The notes beneath the pieces were generated by a model. That model was not told the origin of the DNA. It saw only the letters and a program-made list of their open reading frames with translations, and did no database searches. This document shows, in pieces, positions 1 through 13,619 of a DNA stretch of 64,000 nucleotides. Location of the stretch: assembly GCA_016946835.1 (NCBI GenBank), contig JACVTC010000001.1, positions 3,114,501 to 3,178,500 of the forward strand, read 5' to 3'. How positions within the stretch are numbered: the stretch's first letter is position 1; each line of letters begins with the position of its first letter. The translations under genes and the position numbers were made by a program. The DNA comes from Neocallimastix lanati (nom. inval.). Its lineage: Eukaryota > Neocallimastigomycota > Neocallimastigomycetes > Neocallimastigales > Neocallimastigaceae.

Positions 1-345
1 AATAGTAGAATATTAAAAGTAAAGTACAGATTGAATAAAATAAAATAAAATAAAATAAAATAAAATAAATATCTATTATTAATTTTTATTAAAGAATATT
101 AAAGATCAATGTTTTCGAAATGAAAATTTTTTACATTTTTATTATATTCAATTAATGATGTAGTTTAATATTATTGGTAGTTAATAATCTCATTAAATAT
201 AAATGATTTTTTGCTTTCTAACATATATAATTAAATAAAACATTTTATTTTTAAAAATAAATTGTCTTTAATATTCTTTAATAAAAAAAAATAATAAATA
301 TTTATTTTATTATATATACTTGTACTTTTATAATATTACATTTAA
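1..345. repeat. Imperfect foldback (inverted repeat), cut by window edge
   Basis: Positions 62-110 are complementary to 261-309 with few mismatches; the shared core is TTTAATATTCTTTAATAAA. A weaker match continues outward: a TGTACTTT-type stretch near 20-28 against one near 320-330. The arms are about 110 and 85 bp with a spacer of about 150 bp. The right arm also carries a roughly 60-bp direct repeat (about 300-390) containing ATACTTGTACTT. It may be a MITE-like element or part of the terminal sequence of the neighbouring MULE transposon. No matching terminal repeat was found downstream of the transposase. The low-complexity base composition lowers confidence. Confidence 0.35.
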
Positions 346-521
346 TATTTATTTTATTTTATATACTTGTACTTATATTATTACATTCTTTATTTATTTA
401 TTTATTTATTTTACAAATAATTGAAAAACTAATTTTTCAAAATTAAAATTACGAATAATATTGGACAATTAATATAATAATTATAATTATATAATTAAAA
501 AATATTTATAAAAATATAGAA

Positions 522-1946
522 ATGGAAGAAAATTTAATTATTGATATAAGTGAATCCAACAAAGGAAAAGAACAAATTATTATTAATAAAAAATATAAAT
601 TTAATTTTTCATATAAAAGAAAAGATAATTCCAAAGTGTATAAATGTACAGAATATAAAAAAATAAATAAATGTAAATCTTTTATTATTTTAAACGATAA
701 GAAAGAAATTTTAAAGTATAATAGTTCACATAATCATCCTGAAAATGAATACGATGTATCCCTATCTATAATGAAACATAAAATTAAAGATGGAATTGAA
801 AAAAGTTCAATTCCTTTTGGTATAAAAATAAAACCCCTATATAATAAAATTTCTAAAGAAATGGGACTTATATGTCCAAAATATAATTCAATTAAATCCC
901 AAATATCAAGAAATTTAAATAAAAAACTACCATCCAATGTAACAACATTTGCTGAAATTCCAAGTGAATCTGAATATTATAAAACAAAGCGAGGTGAAAA
1001 TTTTATGATATTCAAAAATTCTAATTTAATAATTTTTCAATCCCCTTTTCAAGCAAAATTATTTAGGGAATATAATGATGATATATTTGTTGATGGTACA
1101 TTTTTTATTGCCCCTAAATTTAGTTATCAAGTATTTATTACAAGAACTTATGCTAAAGAATTAGATAGTTTTTACACTACTTCTTTTGCAATATTAAAAA
1201 ATAAAGAACAAGAAACATATAAAATGTTATTTGAAAAATTGAAAAAAAATGCTAATACATGTAACAATAATATTAGAATTGAACCAAAAAATTTGCATTG
1301 TGATTTTGAAAGGGCCATATCTAAAGCAGCAAAAACAATATTTCCTAATACAAATATTAAATATTGCATTTGGCATTATAAAAAAACACTAGAAATTAAA
1401 AAAAATAAATTATGCTATAATGAAGTAAAAAATAATAATAATATATTTATTTATTATAAAGCTATTTCAAATTTACCATTTATAAATCCTGAATATATAT
1501 TTGATATTTATGTTATAATTAAAATTAAATCCATTAAAAATAATTATTGTCAATTTTTAAAATTTTTAGAATATTTTTATAAAACATATTTAATTGATTA
1601 TGATATGAAAATTTGGAATTATTATAATAATATAGAACATATAACAAACAATGCCTCAGAATCACTCAATAATTATTTAAATAATTTATTTCCAACAAAA
1701 CCATCTTTTTATGAATTAATAGATAAATTAAATGAACTTGAACATTTATCATATTATGATTATCAAAGAAAAATAAGAGGAATTTGGAAAATAAAAAAAA
1801 GAGCAATAAATAAAGCTAATGAAATCAGTGTCTTAATTGAACGCTTCAAAAGTATTGAAGCCAAGTTAATTGATGCTAAATGTGATAGAAATAAAATTAT
1901 TAATTTGTGGTTTGATTGTTTAACTAATTTAAATAATATAATATAA
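522..1946 (+). CDS. MULE-type transposase with FLYWCH-like zinc finger
   Basis: An intact 474-residue ORF. The N-terminus carries a FLYWCH-like zinc finger with C42, C51, H70 and H72. The MULE/DDE transposase core follows, with D191 in VDGTFFIAPKF, D261 in LHCDFERA and E380 in NNASESLN. A CxxH pair (C282/H285, in YCIWHYKK) lies between the last two, as is usual for Mutator-like transposases. Such proteins cut and paste DNA between long terminal inverted repeats in the nucleus. No stop or frameshift breaks the frame, so the copy could be recent or active. I did not find convincing terminal repeats flanking it, so the element borders are unset. A decayed relative lies at 62885-63345. A domesticated regulator is an alternative, but the complete catalytic triad favours a transposase. 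Confidence 0.85.
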   Translation: MEENLIIDISESNKGKEQIIINKKYKFNFSYKRKDNSKVYKCTEYKKINKCKSFIILNDKKEILKYNSSHNHPENEYDVSLSIMKHKIKDGIEKSSIPFGIKIKPLYNKISKEMGLICPKYNSIKSQISRNLNKKLPSNVTTFAEIPSESEYYKTKRGENFMIFKNSNLIIFQSPFQAKLFREYNDDIFVDGTFFIAPKFSYQVFITRTYAKELDSFYTTSFAILKNKEQETYKMLFEKLKKNANTCNNNIRIEPKNLHCDFERAISKAAKTIFPNTNIKYCIWHYKKTLEIKKNKLCYNEVKNNNNIFIYYKAISNLPFINPEYIFDIYVIIKIKSIKNNYCQFLKFLEYFYKTYLIDYDMKIWNYYNNIEHITNNASESLNNYLNNLFPTKPSFYELIDKLNELEHLSYYDYQRKIRGIWKIKKRAINKANEISVLIERFKSIEAKLIDAKCDRNKIINLWFDCLTNLNNII

Positions 1947-2119
1947 ATATTACTTTATAATAAATAATTAAGAAATAAGGAATGACCAAATGAAATAATC
2001 AGAATTCTGTCATTCAATAATTTAATTTATAAAGCATATTAAATTTATACAGTTTTAATAAATATTCAAATACAATGTATAATTTATAGTTTTATCATTA
2101 TAATTATTATTTCGCTTAA

Positions 2120-2600
2120 TAATTTTTAAAAGAAAAGAATTATTATTAATAAAATTTATATTTTTAATAACATTTGTAATTTTATTTAATTTTTTATTAA
2201 TAAAATTTAAATAAAAAAATTATAATTATTAGTTTTATATTTTTAATAACATTTAAGTAAAAGAATTATTATTAATAACATTTATATTTTTATGTGTTTT
2301 TTTTTATTAATAACATTTAAGTAAAATAATTAATAATATTTATATTTTTAATAACATTTAAATAAAAGAATTATTATTAATAACATTTATATTTTTAATA
2401 GCATTTAAATAAAAGAAGAATTATTATTAATAACATTTATATTTTTAATAGCATTTAAATAAAAGAAGAATTATTATTAATAACATTTATATTTTTATGT
2501 GTTTTTTTTATTAATAACATTTAAGTAAAATAATTAATAATATTTATATTTTTAATAACATTTAAATAAAAGAATTATTATTAAAAAAAAGAATTAAAAT
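2120..2600. repeat. AT-rich tandem repeat array, unit about 50 bp
   Basis: The array sits directly downstream of the MULE transposase. Its unit is built from ATTATTATTAATAACATTT, then ATATTTTTAATA and CATTTAAATAAAAGAA. It recurs with small length changes. Two adjacent copies around 2380-2490 are almost identical, and a variant with a TGTGTTTTTTT insert appears at about 2290 and 2500. It is non-coding in all frames. Confidence 0.7.
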
Positions 2601-2679
2601 CAAAAAATCTAACCATTATATGATTTATTTAATTATTCACTTAATAATTAATTTAAAAATTGAAATAACAAAATAATAC

Positions 2680-2905
2680 AATAAAATAATATTATGTAGT
2701 ATAATATAGCTATAGCCACAAATTTATATATATCACGTGAAAAAAATTGGCGTAATGCAACTTCCCCATTTTTTTTATATCATAACAGTATCCACATGAT
2801 ATTACAAGTGTAAATATAGGGGAAGTTGCATTACGCCAATTTTTTCACGTGATATATATAAATTTGTGGCTATAGCTATATTATACTACATAATATTATT
2901 TTATT
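2680..2905. mobile_element. Near-perfect long inverted repeat (foldback/MITE-like element)
   Basis: The left arm (2680-2767) and right arm (2819-2905) are reverse complements over 88/87 bp, with a single length difference in an A/T run. The loop is 51 bp. The arm tips nearest the loop read GTAATGCAACTTCCCC and GGGGAAGTTGCATTAC. The arms include a CACGTG palindrome and the phrase TGTGGCTATAGC. The structure has no coding capacity. It fits a MITE or foldback element, or the fused ends of a larger transposon. I could not define a target-site duplication in the flanking AT-rich sequence. Confidence 0.75.
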
Positions 2906-3959
2906 TATTTATCTATTTATTTATTAATTTATACATTTATTTATTTTAAAATTAATTGTATTATAATTTTTTATGGCGTTAACAAAAAATTTTACAAGCC
3001 ATTAAAAATAAATGGCGTATTGAAAATTTGTATTTTAAAAATTGGCGAAATGAACCACATTCAAAAAAAATAATCATATTATAATAAAAAAATAAATTAT
3101 TTATACATATGTATTAATAATAATAGTAAACAATTTTTTTTATAAAATAAATATTAATTACATTAATGTATTTTTTCTTAAAAAATAAATAAAAATAATA
3201 ACATGTATGTATTAATAGTACGAAATAGCAAATAATTATAATATCATTGATCATAAATATAATTTATATTAACGTACTTATTTATTTTTACTAATATTTA
3301 TAAAAAGTTTAAGAGATATTTTATGATAATACATAAAGGCAAAACTATATTATATATAGCATTAATAAAAATAAAAATACATTAAATATGTATTAATTAA
3401 ATATTAATTGTAATTTTCTTAATATTTAAAGTGTAACAATTGTTTATTTTTCTCATAGATTAATTCTATGTATCTATAAAAAAAAATGTATATTATTCCT
3501 TGTACATAAAAAAATTTTTTTTACAATTTCACTCTAATAAATTTATATAAAAAATCATCATTTAACTTTTTTTCAAATTTATTATATTAATTTATTATTA
3601 TTATTAGTATTATTATTAGTAGTAGTAGTATTAGTATTAGTATTAGTATTATCGTATTTATTATAATTATTAGTATTATTATTGTATTATTATAATTATT
3701 AGTATTATTATTATAATTATTATTAATGATTTATTTTGAAATTATTTAGATTATTTAGAGACTACATTCGGAAATTTTCATTATGAAATTATTTCAAGTG
3801 AATTTATGAATTGTTTATGTAAATGATTATTATGATGATTTACATAAAAATATGTATTAACATAAATAATGATAATTTCACATTTTAAATTTTACATAAT
3901 CATTTATGATTTATATTTATATTATTATTATTATTTTATTATTATTATTATTTGTTTGC
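2906..3959. other. AT-rich spacer with degenerate echoes of the foldback and an ATT/AGT array
   Basis: No gene is seen. Around 2975-3060, short phrases such as AAATTGGCGAAATG and ATGGCGT resemble the inner arm of the adjacent foldback, suggesting an older, degraded copy. Positions 3596-3735 are an imperfect ATT/AGT trinucleotide array. Confidence 0.5.
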
Positions 3960-4916
3960 AAAGTTATCTGCATCTTTACTATTTTTATTCTTTGTTAGAA
4001 TATCAGCTAGCATTTCTTTTTGATTCAATATAATCTAAGGCTATTTTACCTTTATTGATATTGTCTTTATTGAAGAAAAATTTAATATCGATCTATTTTT
4101 AATTTTGTATTAATTTCGTCTTTCTCAATATGGGTTTTGCTAGTTATGGGTTTAAAATTCTTTTGGGTCAGTGTTAATTTTAATTGGATTATGGAAATTA
4201 AATAATTCCTGTAAAATGTTTCCGATCCAAAAGACCTTCTTAGTGCATTCAGAAGTGCTAATATATTCAGCTTCAGTGATGGAGGTGGCAGTAGTTGTTT
4301 TTGTTTCTTGGAAGCCCAATATATTGGACTGTTACCCATTAAAATGCTGTTGCCTGATGTGGATTTTCTATACTTCATATTTCCAGAGCAATTAGACTCA
4401 GTATAAGCAATTATTTTTCCTTTTCTGTTATAATGTATTTTTTAATTTTTAGTTGTATTAATATATTTCAAAATGTGTGTTATCTTAATCCAATCTGAAA
4501 CAGTTGGATTTTTGGAATTTCTTGTGGCTTTATGTACTGCAAATAATATGACTGGTCTAAGGCACTTTGATAAATAGATCGGCATACCTATTGAACTTTT
4601 GTATATGGTCTTATCAAACGGTTTTGTATTCTCACTTTTAATAATATCGTTCATACACGGAGTGTATGTTTTCCTGGTGTGTTTGATATTGAAATCTCTG
4701 TAATATATTGTTGATCAAGCTTTCTTATGAGATTTACATATGTATTGTTAACGTTTTCCCGCTTTAATTCCAAGAATAAAGTCTATTGGTTCAAACTTTG
4801 AAATTTCTACAATTTTCCTTTAATGATTAAAGTGATATTTTTTTGATTTCGTTGTTGTTCCTTGTGATGACCATACCGCATCGTCAACGCTTAATCCAAT
4901 TATACAAGTAACTTTT

Positions 4917-4948
<32 letters not shown>

Positions 4949-5310
4949 CTGTTTTTCATGAATATACATTTTTAGGAAATAAGTTTCTTCGTAGCCATTG
5001 TCCTGAAGGAATATTGTTATGATCTTTGTTCCATTGCCTGACAGATGGTTTTAATCCATATAAGGCTTAATTCAACCTCCAATTACCCCTTACTAAAGTA
5101 AGTATCTCCTAGAAGAATAGTAGTGTAGATTTTCTTGTCCAAGGCGGTATTGAGATGCGATTGCTTTAATATCGAATTTTGTTGAGTAAACCGATGGAAT
5201 TATAATAGTAAGAACGAAAATTAACTTTAAGCAGTGAAAGAGAGAGAATGGGGTAGGATGACTGAATTTAATAATAGAAGCAACAAATATTTTTTAAAAA
5301 AAAATTAATA
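3960..5310 (-). pseudogene. Decayed Ty1/copia retrotransposon (reverse transcriptase and RNase H region)
   Basis: Read on the minus strand, the fragments keep copia order across several frames. Near 5090-5190, a stretch including NTALDKKIYTTILLGD matches the region before the RT active site. Near 5030-5060, GLKPSVRQWN follows. Near 4860-4900, VDDAVW is the remnant of the active-site YVDD. At 4442-4654 lies the end of RT (SSIGMPIYLSKCLRP). At 4082-4378 is RNase H (YRKSTSGNSILMGNSPIYWASK). The RNase H tail lies at about 3965-4090. A poly(T) run at 4919-4947 splits the RT, and many stops and frameshifts are present. No LTR was recognised. Coding-like traces upstream (5580-5700, perhaps to 6230) may be the integrase-RT linker. 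Confidence 0.8.
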
Positions 5311-6533
5311 TTTCTAAATTTTATGATGAATCTTTCTACAAAGAAGTTCTTAGAATAAAGGAATGTGGAAATTATTTTCTTAAAGGTCTTTTTATTATTT
5401 TTTTGTTAAGGATAAACTGAGACAATAATTGTTGTTTGGATTATTATTAAGAAGTCATGGTCTAAAATGTGGATGCCGTATTATTCTTTTACTTTCTTTA
5501 TCCATTTTCTTCGCTGTAAAAAAGATATTTTTATTTGTAGAACATTCCATTTCATTAACATAATTAGAAGTTGAGATAATAATTTCATTGTATTCATTTG
5601 AATGAAATAGTTCCAACAAACGTCCCCTCCTAGATAGATTCCTTCAGAGTCAACTAAACCATATCATTATTAGTTGGTTCCCGGAATTACTATAATCACC
5701 AGTTTTTTTTTATTTTTTTTTTTTTTTTATTAATTCGTTACTACTAATAATGTTCTTCCCAGTTTTATCAATTCATGGACACTAACAATGTGTTCTTTAC
5801 CATATCTTTGGAATAAAGGATGCGCTTAAAGTTAATTTTTATGATTGTTTATCATAAAAGTAAATTTTCTATAACCGTCAAATATGCATGTAGTTTTGGT
5901 TTGCATTAATGTTATTTTTTTTTTTTTTTCTTCTTTAAAAATTTTTTTTTTAATAAATTCATAATATTAGTCAAATAACCATTATGATTTATTAAAATTA
6001 TCCAAAAAGAATAAATATTATTATTTGAATTTATGTTATGGATTTCTTTCTTTTTTTTTTTTTTTTCTTTTTATAGGTTTAGCCAATTCTATAGTATGAT
6101 TTATTAATCCTACTGTACGTTTAACATTTTTCTTTTCTTTTAATAGAGAAGGATTTTCTTCAAAATTCACATTATCGTTATATATTCTCTTTAATAGCTA
6201 ATATAACCAGTCATTTTCTTTGATGGTTTATTTTTTTCTTTTTCTTTAGTTCATTTGGGTTTCCATAACTTTCCATTACATGCTTATTTAATATACTGGT
6301 ATTTATTGACTTTAGATTTTCCCTATTTATAATTACGTTTTTTATAATTATATTTATAATGAATATGAATAATTTTATAATTTATTTACATATACTAATG
6401 ATGTCATATAATATTACATTGATTTATGCATATATATTTATATTATATATACAAATATTGTATATATTTTATTATATTAATATGAAATATTATACAATTT
6501 ATTTTATCGAATATTTATAAATATTGACAATTA

Positions 6534-6581
<48 letters not shown>

Positions 6582-7444
6582 TAATATTACTAATACTATC
6601 ATTATTATTATTATAATTACTACTATTATTTTATTATTATTATTATTAACTATTATTATAATTCGAATACTAGGGGTTAGTATTCGAATTATAACCCTAA
6701 CCCTATTAGTATTTTATTATTATTGTATTATTATTTTTGTTTTATTATTATATTATTATTATATTATTATTATTTTATTATTATTATTATAATTATTATT
6801 ATTATTATTATTACTATTATTATAATTATTATTATAATTATTATTATTATTATAATTATAATTATTATTATCATTAATTTATATTTTGGATAATATGGAG
6901 CATGTGTCTACTTTATGTTTCTTTCATATTGTTGTATTGCTTTCTCTAATCATAAAATATATATATTAAATGTAAAAATTATTTAATTATTACATTTTCT
7001 TCTACATTAATATCAAAAAAAATACTGTTCATTATAGTAAAGTCAATATTATTATTAAAAAAAATAATAATAATAATAGTATATAACAATAATATAGAAC
7101 ATAAATGTATTAATGTATTTAAACATTTAATTTCAAATAAAAAAAAAAAAAAATAAAATAAAATAAAATTCTTATATTTAATTATAAATTATGGTTTTAC
7201 AAATTTAAATTTATAATAAAAATTGATTTTTTCTTTTTTATAATAATTGTTATTATATTATTATATTAATATTATTAAATAATTTTTACTATGGTGAATT
7301 TAAACTTTAAAATCAACAAAATTTTTAAAAAATAAAAAAAAAAAAATAAATAAATAATAATTATAATAATAAAAAATTAAAAACAAAAAAAATAACAACA
7401 AACAATTTTATTCGCAGTAAAAATTAAATATTATAATAATATTT

Positions 7445-7478
<34 letters not shown>

Positions 7479-7606
7479 ATAATAATAATAAAAAAAATAA
7501 GATAATACATAATACATATTAAAATGATCATAAAATATAAAATATATATATATATAAAATAATATTAAACTAATTATCAATAATTATTATAATTATTATT
7601 TAATAA

Positions 7607-7637
<31 letters not shown>

Positions 7638-7853
7638 ATATATATATATAATATATATATATATATTGATATTCAAAAATTATTATACATACGAAATAGT
7701 ATATATATATATTTTTTTATATTATTATCTCTTTTTCTTTCATAAAGGATAAACATTAAGATATCTATTTTTCACTTCTTGTTATATTGAATCTTTATTT
7801 TTATTTTCTAATATTTATATAAAATACATAGAGAAAAAAAAAAAAAAAAAAAA
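5311..7853. other. Mixed spacer with possible copia leftovers, then low-complexity AT repeats
   Basis: Positions 5311-6300 have a less extreme composition than the surroundings. They contain short minus-strand open stretches, for example around 6100-6230 (phrase RTVGLINHTIELAKP), which I cannot assign. From 6535 to 6880 there is an imperfect TTA/TAA array, and positions 7130-7640 hold several A-runs. I see no gene. A short hairpin is listed separately. Confidence 0.4.
6660..6709. repeat. 12-bp perfect hairpin beside a telomere-like CCCTAA motif
   Basis: AATTCGAATACT (6660-6671) and AGTATTCGAATT (6679-6690) form a perfect stem around a 7-base loop, AGGGGTT. Immediately after it, 6692-6704 reads TAACCCTAACCCT, two units of the TTAGGG-type telomere repeat on the opposite strand. 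The hairpin is isolated inside a TTA-rich array. Confidence 0.5.
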
Positions 7854-9915
7854 ATGAATATAAAATCAAACTATCTGTCACTATTTTTCATATTCCTACT
7901 AAACAATATTTTTTTTCAATATAAGGATAATGTTGTGTATGGACAAGATGTTCCTCTATTACGATTTCAAGTTACCACAAGTAGTGATCATATTACGGTA
8001 CATGACTGTATGTATAAATTCGAAATAAATTCGAAATAAATTCGAAATAAAAAAGAAAAAAATTAAAAAAAAAAAAAGAAGTGAAAGAAAAAATAGAAAA
8101 GAAAATTTTCTAATAAATACAATCGAAAATTTTTATTCATAATTTTTTTTTAATACACCTTTTATATACATATTAATGTTCTATTCCTCTAATTTATATA
8201 ATTGCTACTATTATATATTAATATATATATTTACTTAACATTCATTAAATCTATCATTATTATAAACATTATTATAAATATATACCTATAAAAAATTATT
8301 ATAATCAAAAAAAAAAAAAAAAAAAAAAAAGCGATTTCTATATCATTAGAACATTCTTATATACCAAATGATGGTAATATCTATAGTATTTGTGTTATAT
8401 TTGACGAGGATAATATTAAAGAAGAGGATTTAGAAAATTTATGGATAGGAAATAGTCAAGATTTATTGAATGATGATATTCGATTTTCAACTATATATAG
8501 TGAACCAGGAGAAAAAACAATTGCTCTCTATATTACTAAAACTAGATTTTATTTGAATGAGGATAATAAAATTGAATCGGATGGTTTATTACCTGCTTCC
8601 ACTAAAAAAATAAGAATAACAGTAGAACCTTCAATATGTAAAGTACTTTTGTAGAAAAAAAAAAAAAATAATAATAATAATAATAATAATAAATATATTA
8701 ATATATTATTCCTACTTTTTATTTTTACTTTTAATAACAAACATAATTAATAAAAAAAAAATTAAAAATTAAAAAAAAAAATAAAATAAAATAAAATAAA
8801 ATAAAATAAAGACATTAATTATAAATAAGATTAATGAGATTATTAATCACTTTTTCTATTTTTAATTTGTATATTCATATTATTTAAAATTAACTTTATA
8901 TAATATATATATTTATGCATAATATTACTCTAATTTATGGTAACAATGGAAATGCAAAACAATGATAATTATAATTTTAATGACAATACTAATAAATAAT
9001 AATGATGATAAATAATAAAATAATAATAATAAATAATATTAATTCTAAAAAATATAAAAAAAAAATAAAAAAAAAAAAAAAAAAAAAAAAGATTGTTATC
9101 GCTATTCAATGGACATTGATTGGAATCCATACAGTAAAGAAGATTTCCACAAAAGATATTTCAATGGTATTTCACCTATACTTCATATTAAAGTAATTAA
9201 TTCTCATTTTCCAAATAACATTCAAATGACCAAAGAAGCCACTCAATCGTTTTCATTAATTGGAGAACATCCTACCGTTCAAATTTCGAATAGTACTCAT
9301 GCCTATGTTATTGAATCAGAAAATAAATTGGTATAACTATATATTCATATTTAATTTTTTTTTTATTTTATTGATTTATATATAATATATATAAATTATT
9401 TTTATATCATATATATATATATATTAATTTTTTTTTTCTTAATCTTCTTATATATATTATCTTTTTCAAAATTTTCAATTCAAATAATACAATTATCAAA
9501 AAAATTTCCTTTTTTTTTTTTTTTTTTTTATTTTTATTTTTATTTTTATTTTTATTTTTTTTTTTAATAAAGAATGAAAATTTTGAATGGATAATTAAAT
9601 TGAATAAATCCTATTTATATAGCGTTAATCCTCTTCAAATTGAAATTAAATCCTTAGGATCAAATATTCTTGGTTGTGGTATTAGAGATGAAAAACGTAT
9701 TTTACATATTCCTACGGCTTATGAATTAGATTTAGGATTGGATATCACCGATAAAATTGTATATTATCATTATCATTATCATCATTATTATCTTTTATTT
9801 TTCTTTTTTTTTCTTTTTTTTTTTTTTTTTAATAAATACTAATTTATATATGGTGATATAAATAAAAAAAATTATATAAAATCTCTTCTTTATATTAATT
9901 TTTATTTTTATTTTC

Positions 9916-9969
<54 letters not shown>

Positions 9970-12299
9970 TTATTATTTTATTATTATTGAAATATTAATA
10001 TATAAAAAAATTTTAAAAAAAATATATATATATATATAATTCATTTTATAATATAACACATATATATATAATAGAAATATGATAATTCAACCGCTACAGG
10101 AAATATTAAGATGGATAATAAGATTTTTAGAATTAGTAGTATTGATGATTTTCATAGTGCCTCTAATCCAAATTTAAAAATATTAAATTTAAAATTAACT
10201 AATGTAAATTCCAATGATGATAATCTCAGTGGTCCTCGTTCAGTATTGGCGCTCACTAATGATTTTATGGAATCTTATAAAATTTTAAATCTAAGAAAAA
10301 CTAATAAAACGGTTGATCCAGATATTTTTACAACTTGTCAAGGAATTTCAAAAGTAACATGTAATACTCAAGAATATTTAAATGTCTTACTATTACAACG
10401 TTACCTTATCGTTCATACTAATACCGGGGTTTTCTACACTTTTCTACCATCTGAGTTTACTGACTTTACTAGACCTACTGGCGATCTACCTTCGAAATTT
10501 CATCGTATCAATGAATTACAACCAACAGTAGCAAAATTAGGATTTGAAAATATTAAATTGATGGCTACGGTCAATACCATTACGTCAAATTCCACTTATG
10601 TTTATACGATCTTCTCAACCTCTCCTGCAACTGGTGTAAAAAATAGAATTATTTATAGTTTAGAAAACTATTATGTGAAAGGTCTTTGGCGTGCCACGAC
10701 CATTGATGATATCCTTACGACTCTCGCCATTCAACATAAGGATCCTCGAACAGAATTTATTTCAGCGGTTCGATTTAACAATCAAAATGTCTACTTTATT
10801 GGTATACCGGTAGATAAACCTGGCTATCACCAGGTTTATAGGAATTGTGCCGTAGTAATTCATACCACCGATATTTTTGATAAAACTAATGACTATTCAA
10901 TGGAATTCAATCTTCCGGAGGATGAGTATTTTTATGGAATGGCTCTTCATGAAAATAATTTTGATATCTTTATTTATGGTACCTCGATTTATCATTCAAA
11001 TGATGGTGGTTACACCTTCAAATTAAAATCAAGACTTCTTCAACCCAGCATAAATAATTCTTCTCAACAACCTGAATATTTTACGGAATTTAAATCAAGT
11101 TATCAGAGCTCTTCTGTCTATTTCATTACCAATCAATTAAACGTATACTATGGTAATACTTCTATTACTCGTTTCTTACAGTTACCTTGGGCTCATCTTG
11201 ATCCAAATCAATTAATTAAATTTATGATAAATGAGCATGGAACCCTCTCTATTCTTGATTATTCCCTCGGTTCCCTCGATTCTAATCTTGATGATCAAAT
11301 GAACTCACTCTACCCTCTAAATCAAATATTTTTCAGTGGTACTATTCCAACTAAAAGTATTATTGAATATTCAAATTTTAACGCTTTAGAATTTGATGAA
11401 CCTTTCCCATTAGTACCTATTTTACGTAATGAGCTAGATATTTGGTTATATGCCTATGGTAAGGATTCACCATTTCATGATGCTTACATTGGTTACATCA
11501 TTAATCTGAAGGATACGAACGATCGACTTCTCATCTATGATGTTAGTAATAATAAAAATATGTTGAGGGTTATCCCGAAAGGCAGTTTTACTCATGAATC
11601 TCGTGTGGATCCATTAGAAATTACAATACATGCCCACCATAATTTGGAATTTTCATCGGCAGATTACATTAATTTTAATTCTTACGTTAAGCCTTTAGTA
11701 CAGGAGTCTATAGTTACATTAACTTTAATAGGTAAAAAAAAAAATAGATAAATAGACAGTCTTTTTTTTTTTTTTTTTTGTATGATCAATCAATTTAATT
11801 TAAAAATATAACTAATAATAATATTTTTTTATTTTCTTCTCTTTCCTTACTGTAATTATTATTTAATATTATTTTAATATTTTTTAAATATTATTATTAA
11901 TTAATTATCATTATTATTATAAATTTTAGGTAATGAAGGAGGAAGAGTTTGGACCAAAGGAGATATTAATAAATCAGTCATAGTTAATGAAGGATCATTC
12001 ATTATTCGAAAAATTAGAAGTAATCGGGAAGCCATCGCCGAATTAATATTTCCATTAAGTCAATGGATGGATACGAAGAAAGGTATTCCTCATAAATCCA
12101 TATTTACAACTTGGGATATTTACGATCTTAGAGGAACCATTGTGGATGACAGTTTAGTCTATTTCAAGGTATACTTAACGGATACCTCTACCCCTGAACT
12201 TCAACCTGGGGATACAGCAACAATCTCATTAAACGCTGAAAGAAATTTCTTTATCTATGATAGTAAGCTTTTTTAAAATTTATTCATTTATTATTATCA

Positions 12300-12347
<48 letters not shown>

Positions 12348-12680
12348 GTAGTAGTAGTAGTAGTAGTATTTGTATTATTAGTATTATTCGATATAATATA
12401 TTCATAAAAAAAAAAAAACTTTGAAATAAAATAAAATAAAATAAATAATATAATTATATAAATATTAATAATATCAATATTTATTGATAAAAATGTATAA
12501 TCACAATTAGATATTAACGATTTAATAGTTATGGGAGATATGGATATAAATAATTATATTATTGGAGAAATAGTAGCTGTTTATGGACAGAAAGCTGATG
12601 TATGTAGAAATTATTCACTTTTTAAAATAATTAAATATATATTTATTTATTTATATATATATGTTTTTATATTTATAAAA

Positions 12681-12746
<66 letters not shown>

Positions 12747-12904
12747 TATAGATAAAAATATATAAATTGAATGGAAATATATATCAAATGGAAAAACAAG
12801 ATTTCAGTATTATTAAAAGTCGTAATGTTTATTCTAACAATAAATCTTTACTGGATTTCAGTACTATGGTAATTATATATTTAAAAAAGAACTTTTTTAA
12901 AAAA

Positions 12905-12936
<32 letters not shown>

Positions 12937-13582
12937 TAGAAATAAAAGAAAAATAAAAATTATATTACAAGAAAAAAAAATAAAAAAATAAAAATTTTAA
13001 TATATTTATTCAAAATGGTATTTAATGAAAACCTTAAAAAATAAACAAATTTTATTATATTAAAGGAACAATCCTGGGCATTAAAAATGGATGACTGCCA
13101 TTGGAATTCTTTAAAAATGACGAACATACCAGATATATATTATTTAGATTATAATGGGGAATTAAATATTACAATAAATGTAAATTCGGATAGTTCAAAT
13201 ATAAAGGCCGCTAATCATTATCAATCCACTTCTCAATTTTATATGACCTTTTCGAACCCAAATATTATATCCTATACTAATAATAACTACTATGGTAACT
13301 CAGAATTAGCATTAAATTTGCAAATTAAAGATGTAGGAATAAAGGTAATGAATTACTAACTATTAATATATATAAAAAGAATAAAAAAAAAAAAAAAAGA
13401 TAGAGAGAGAGAGAAGATAAAATATATATATATATACAATTATTTAATAATTCTATATCAATAGATTATTCATTATTCAAATAATAAATAAATATATAAA
13501 TATAATTTATTATAAATTTTTATAACAAAAAATAATAATTAAATATAATTAATAATACAATTATTATAAAAATTTTTTTAAA

Positions 13583-13619
<37 letters not shown>

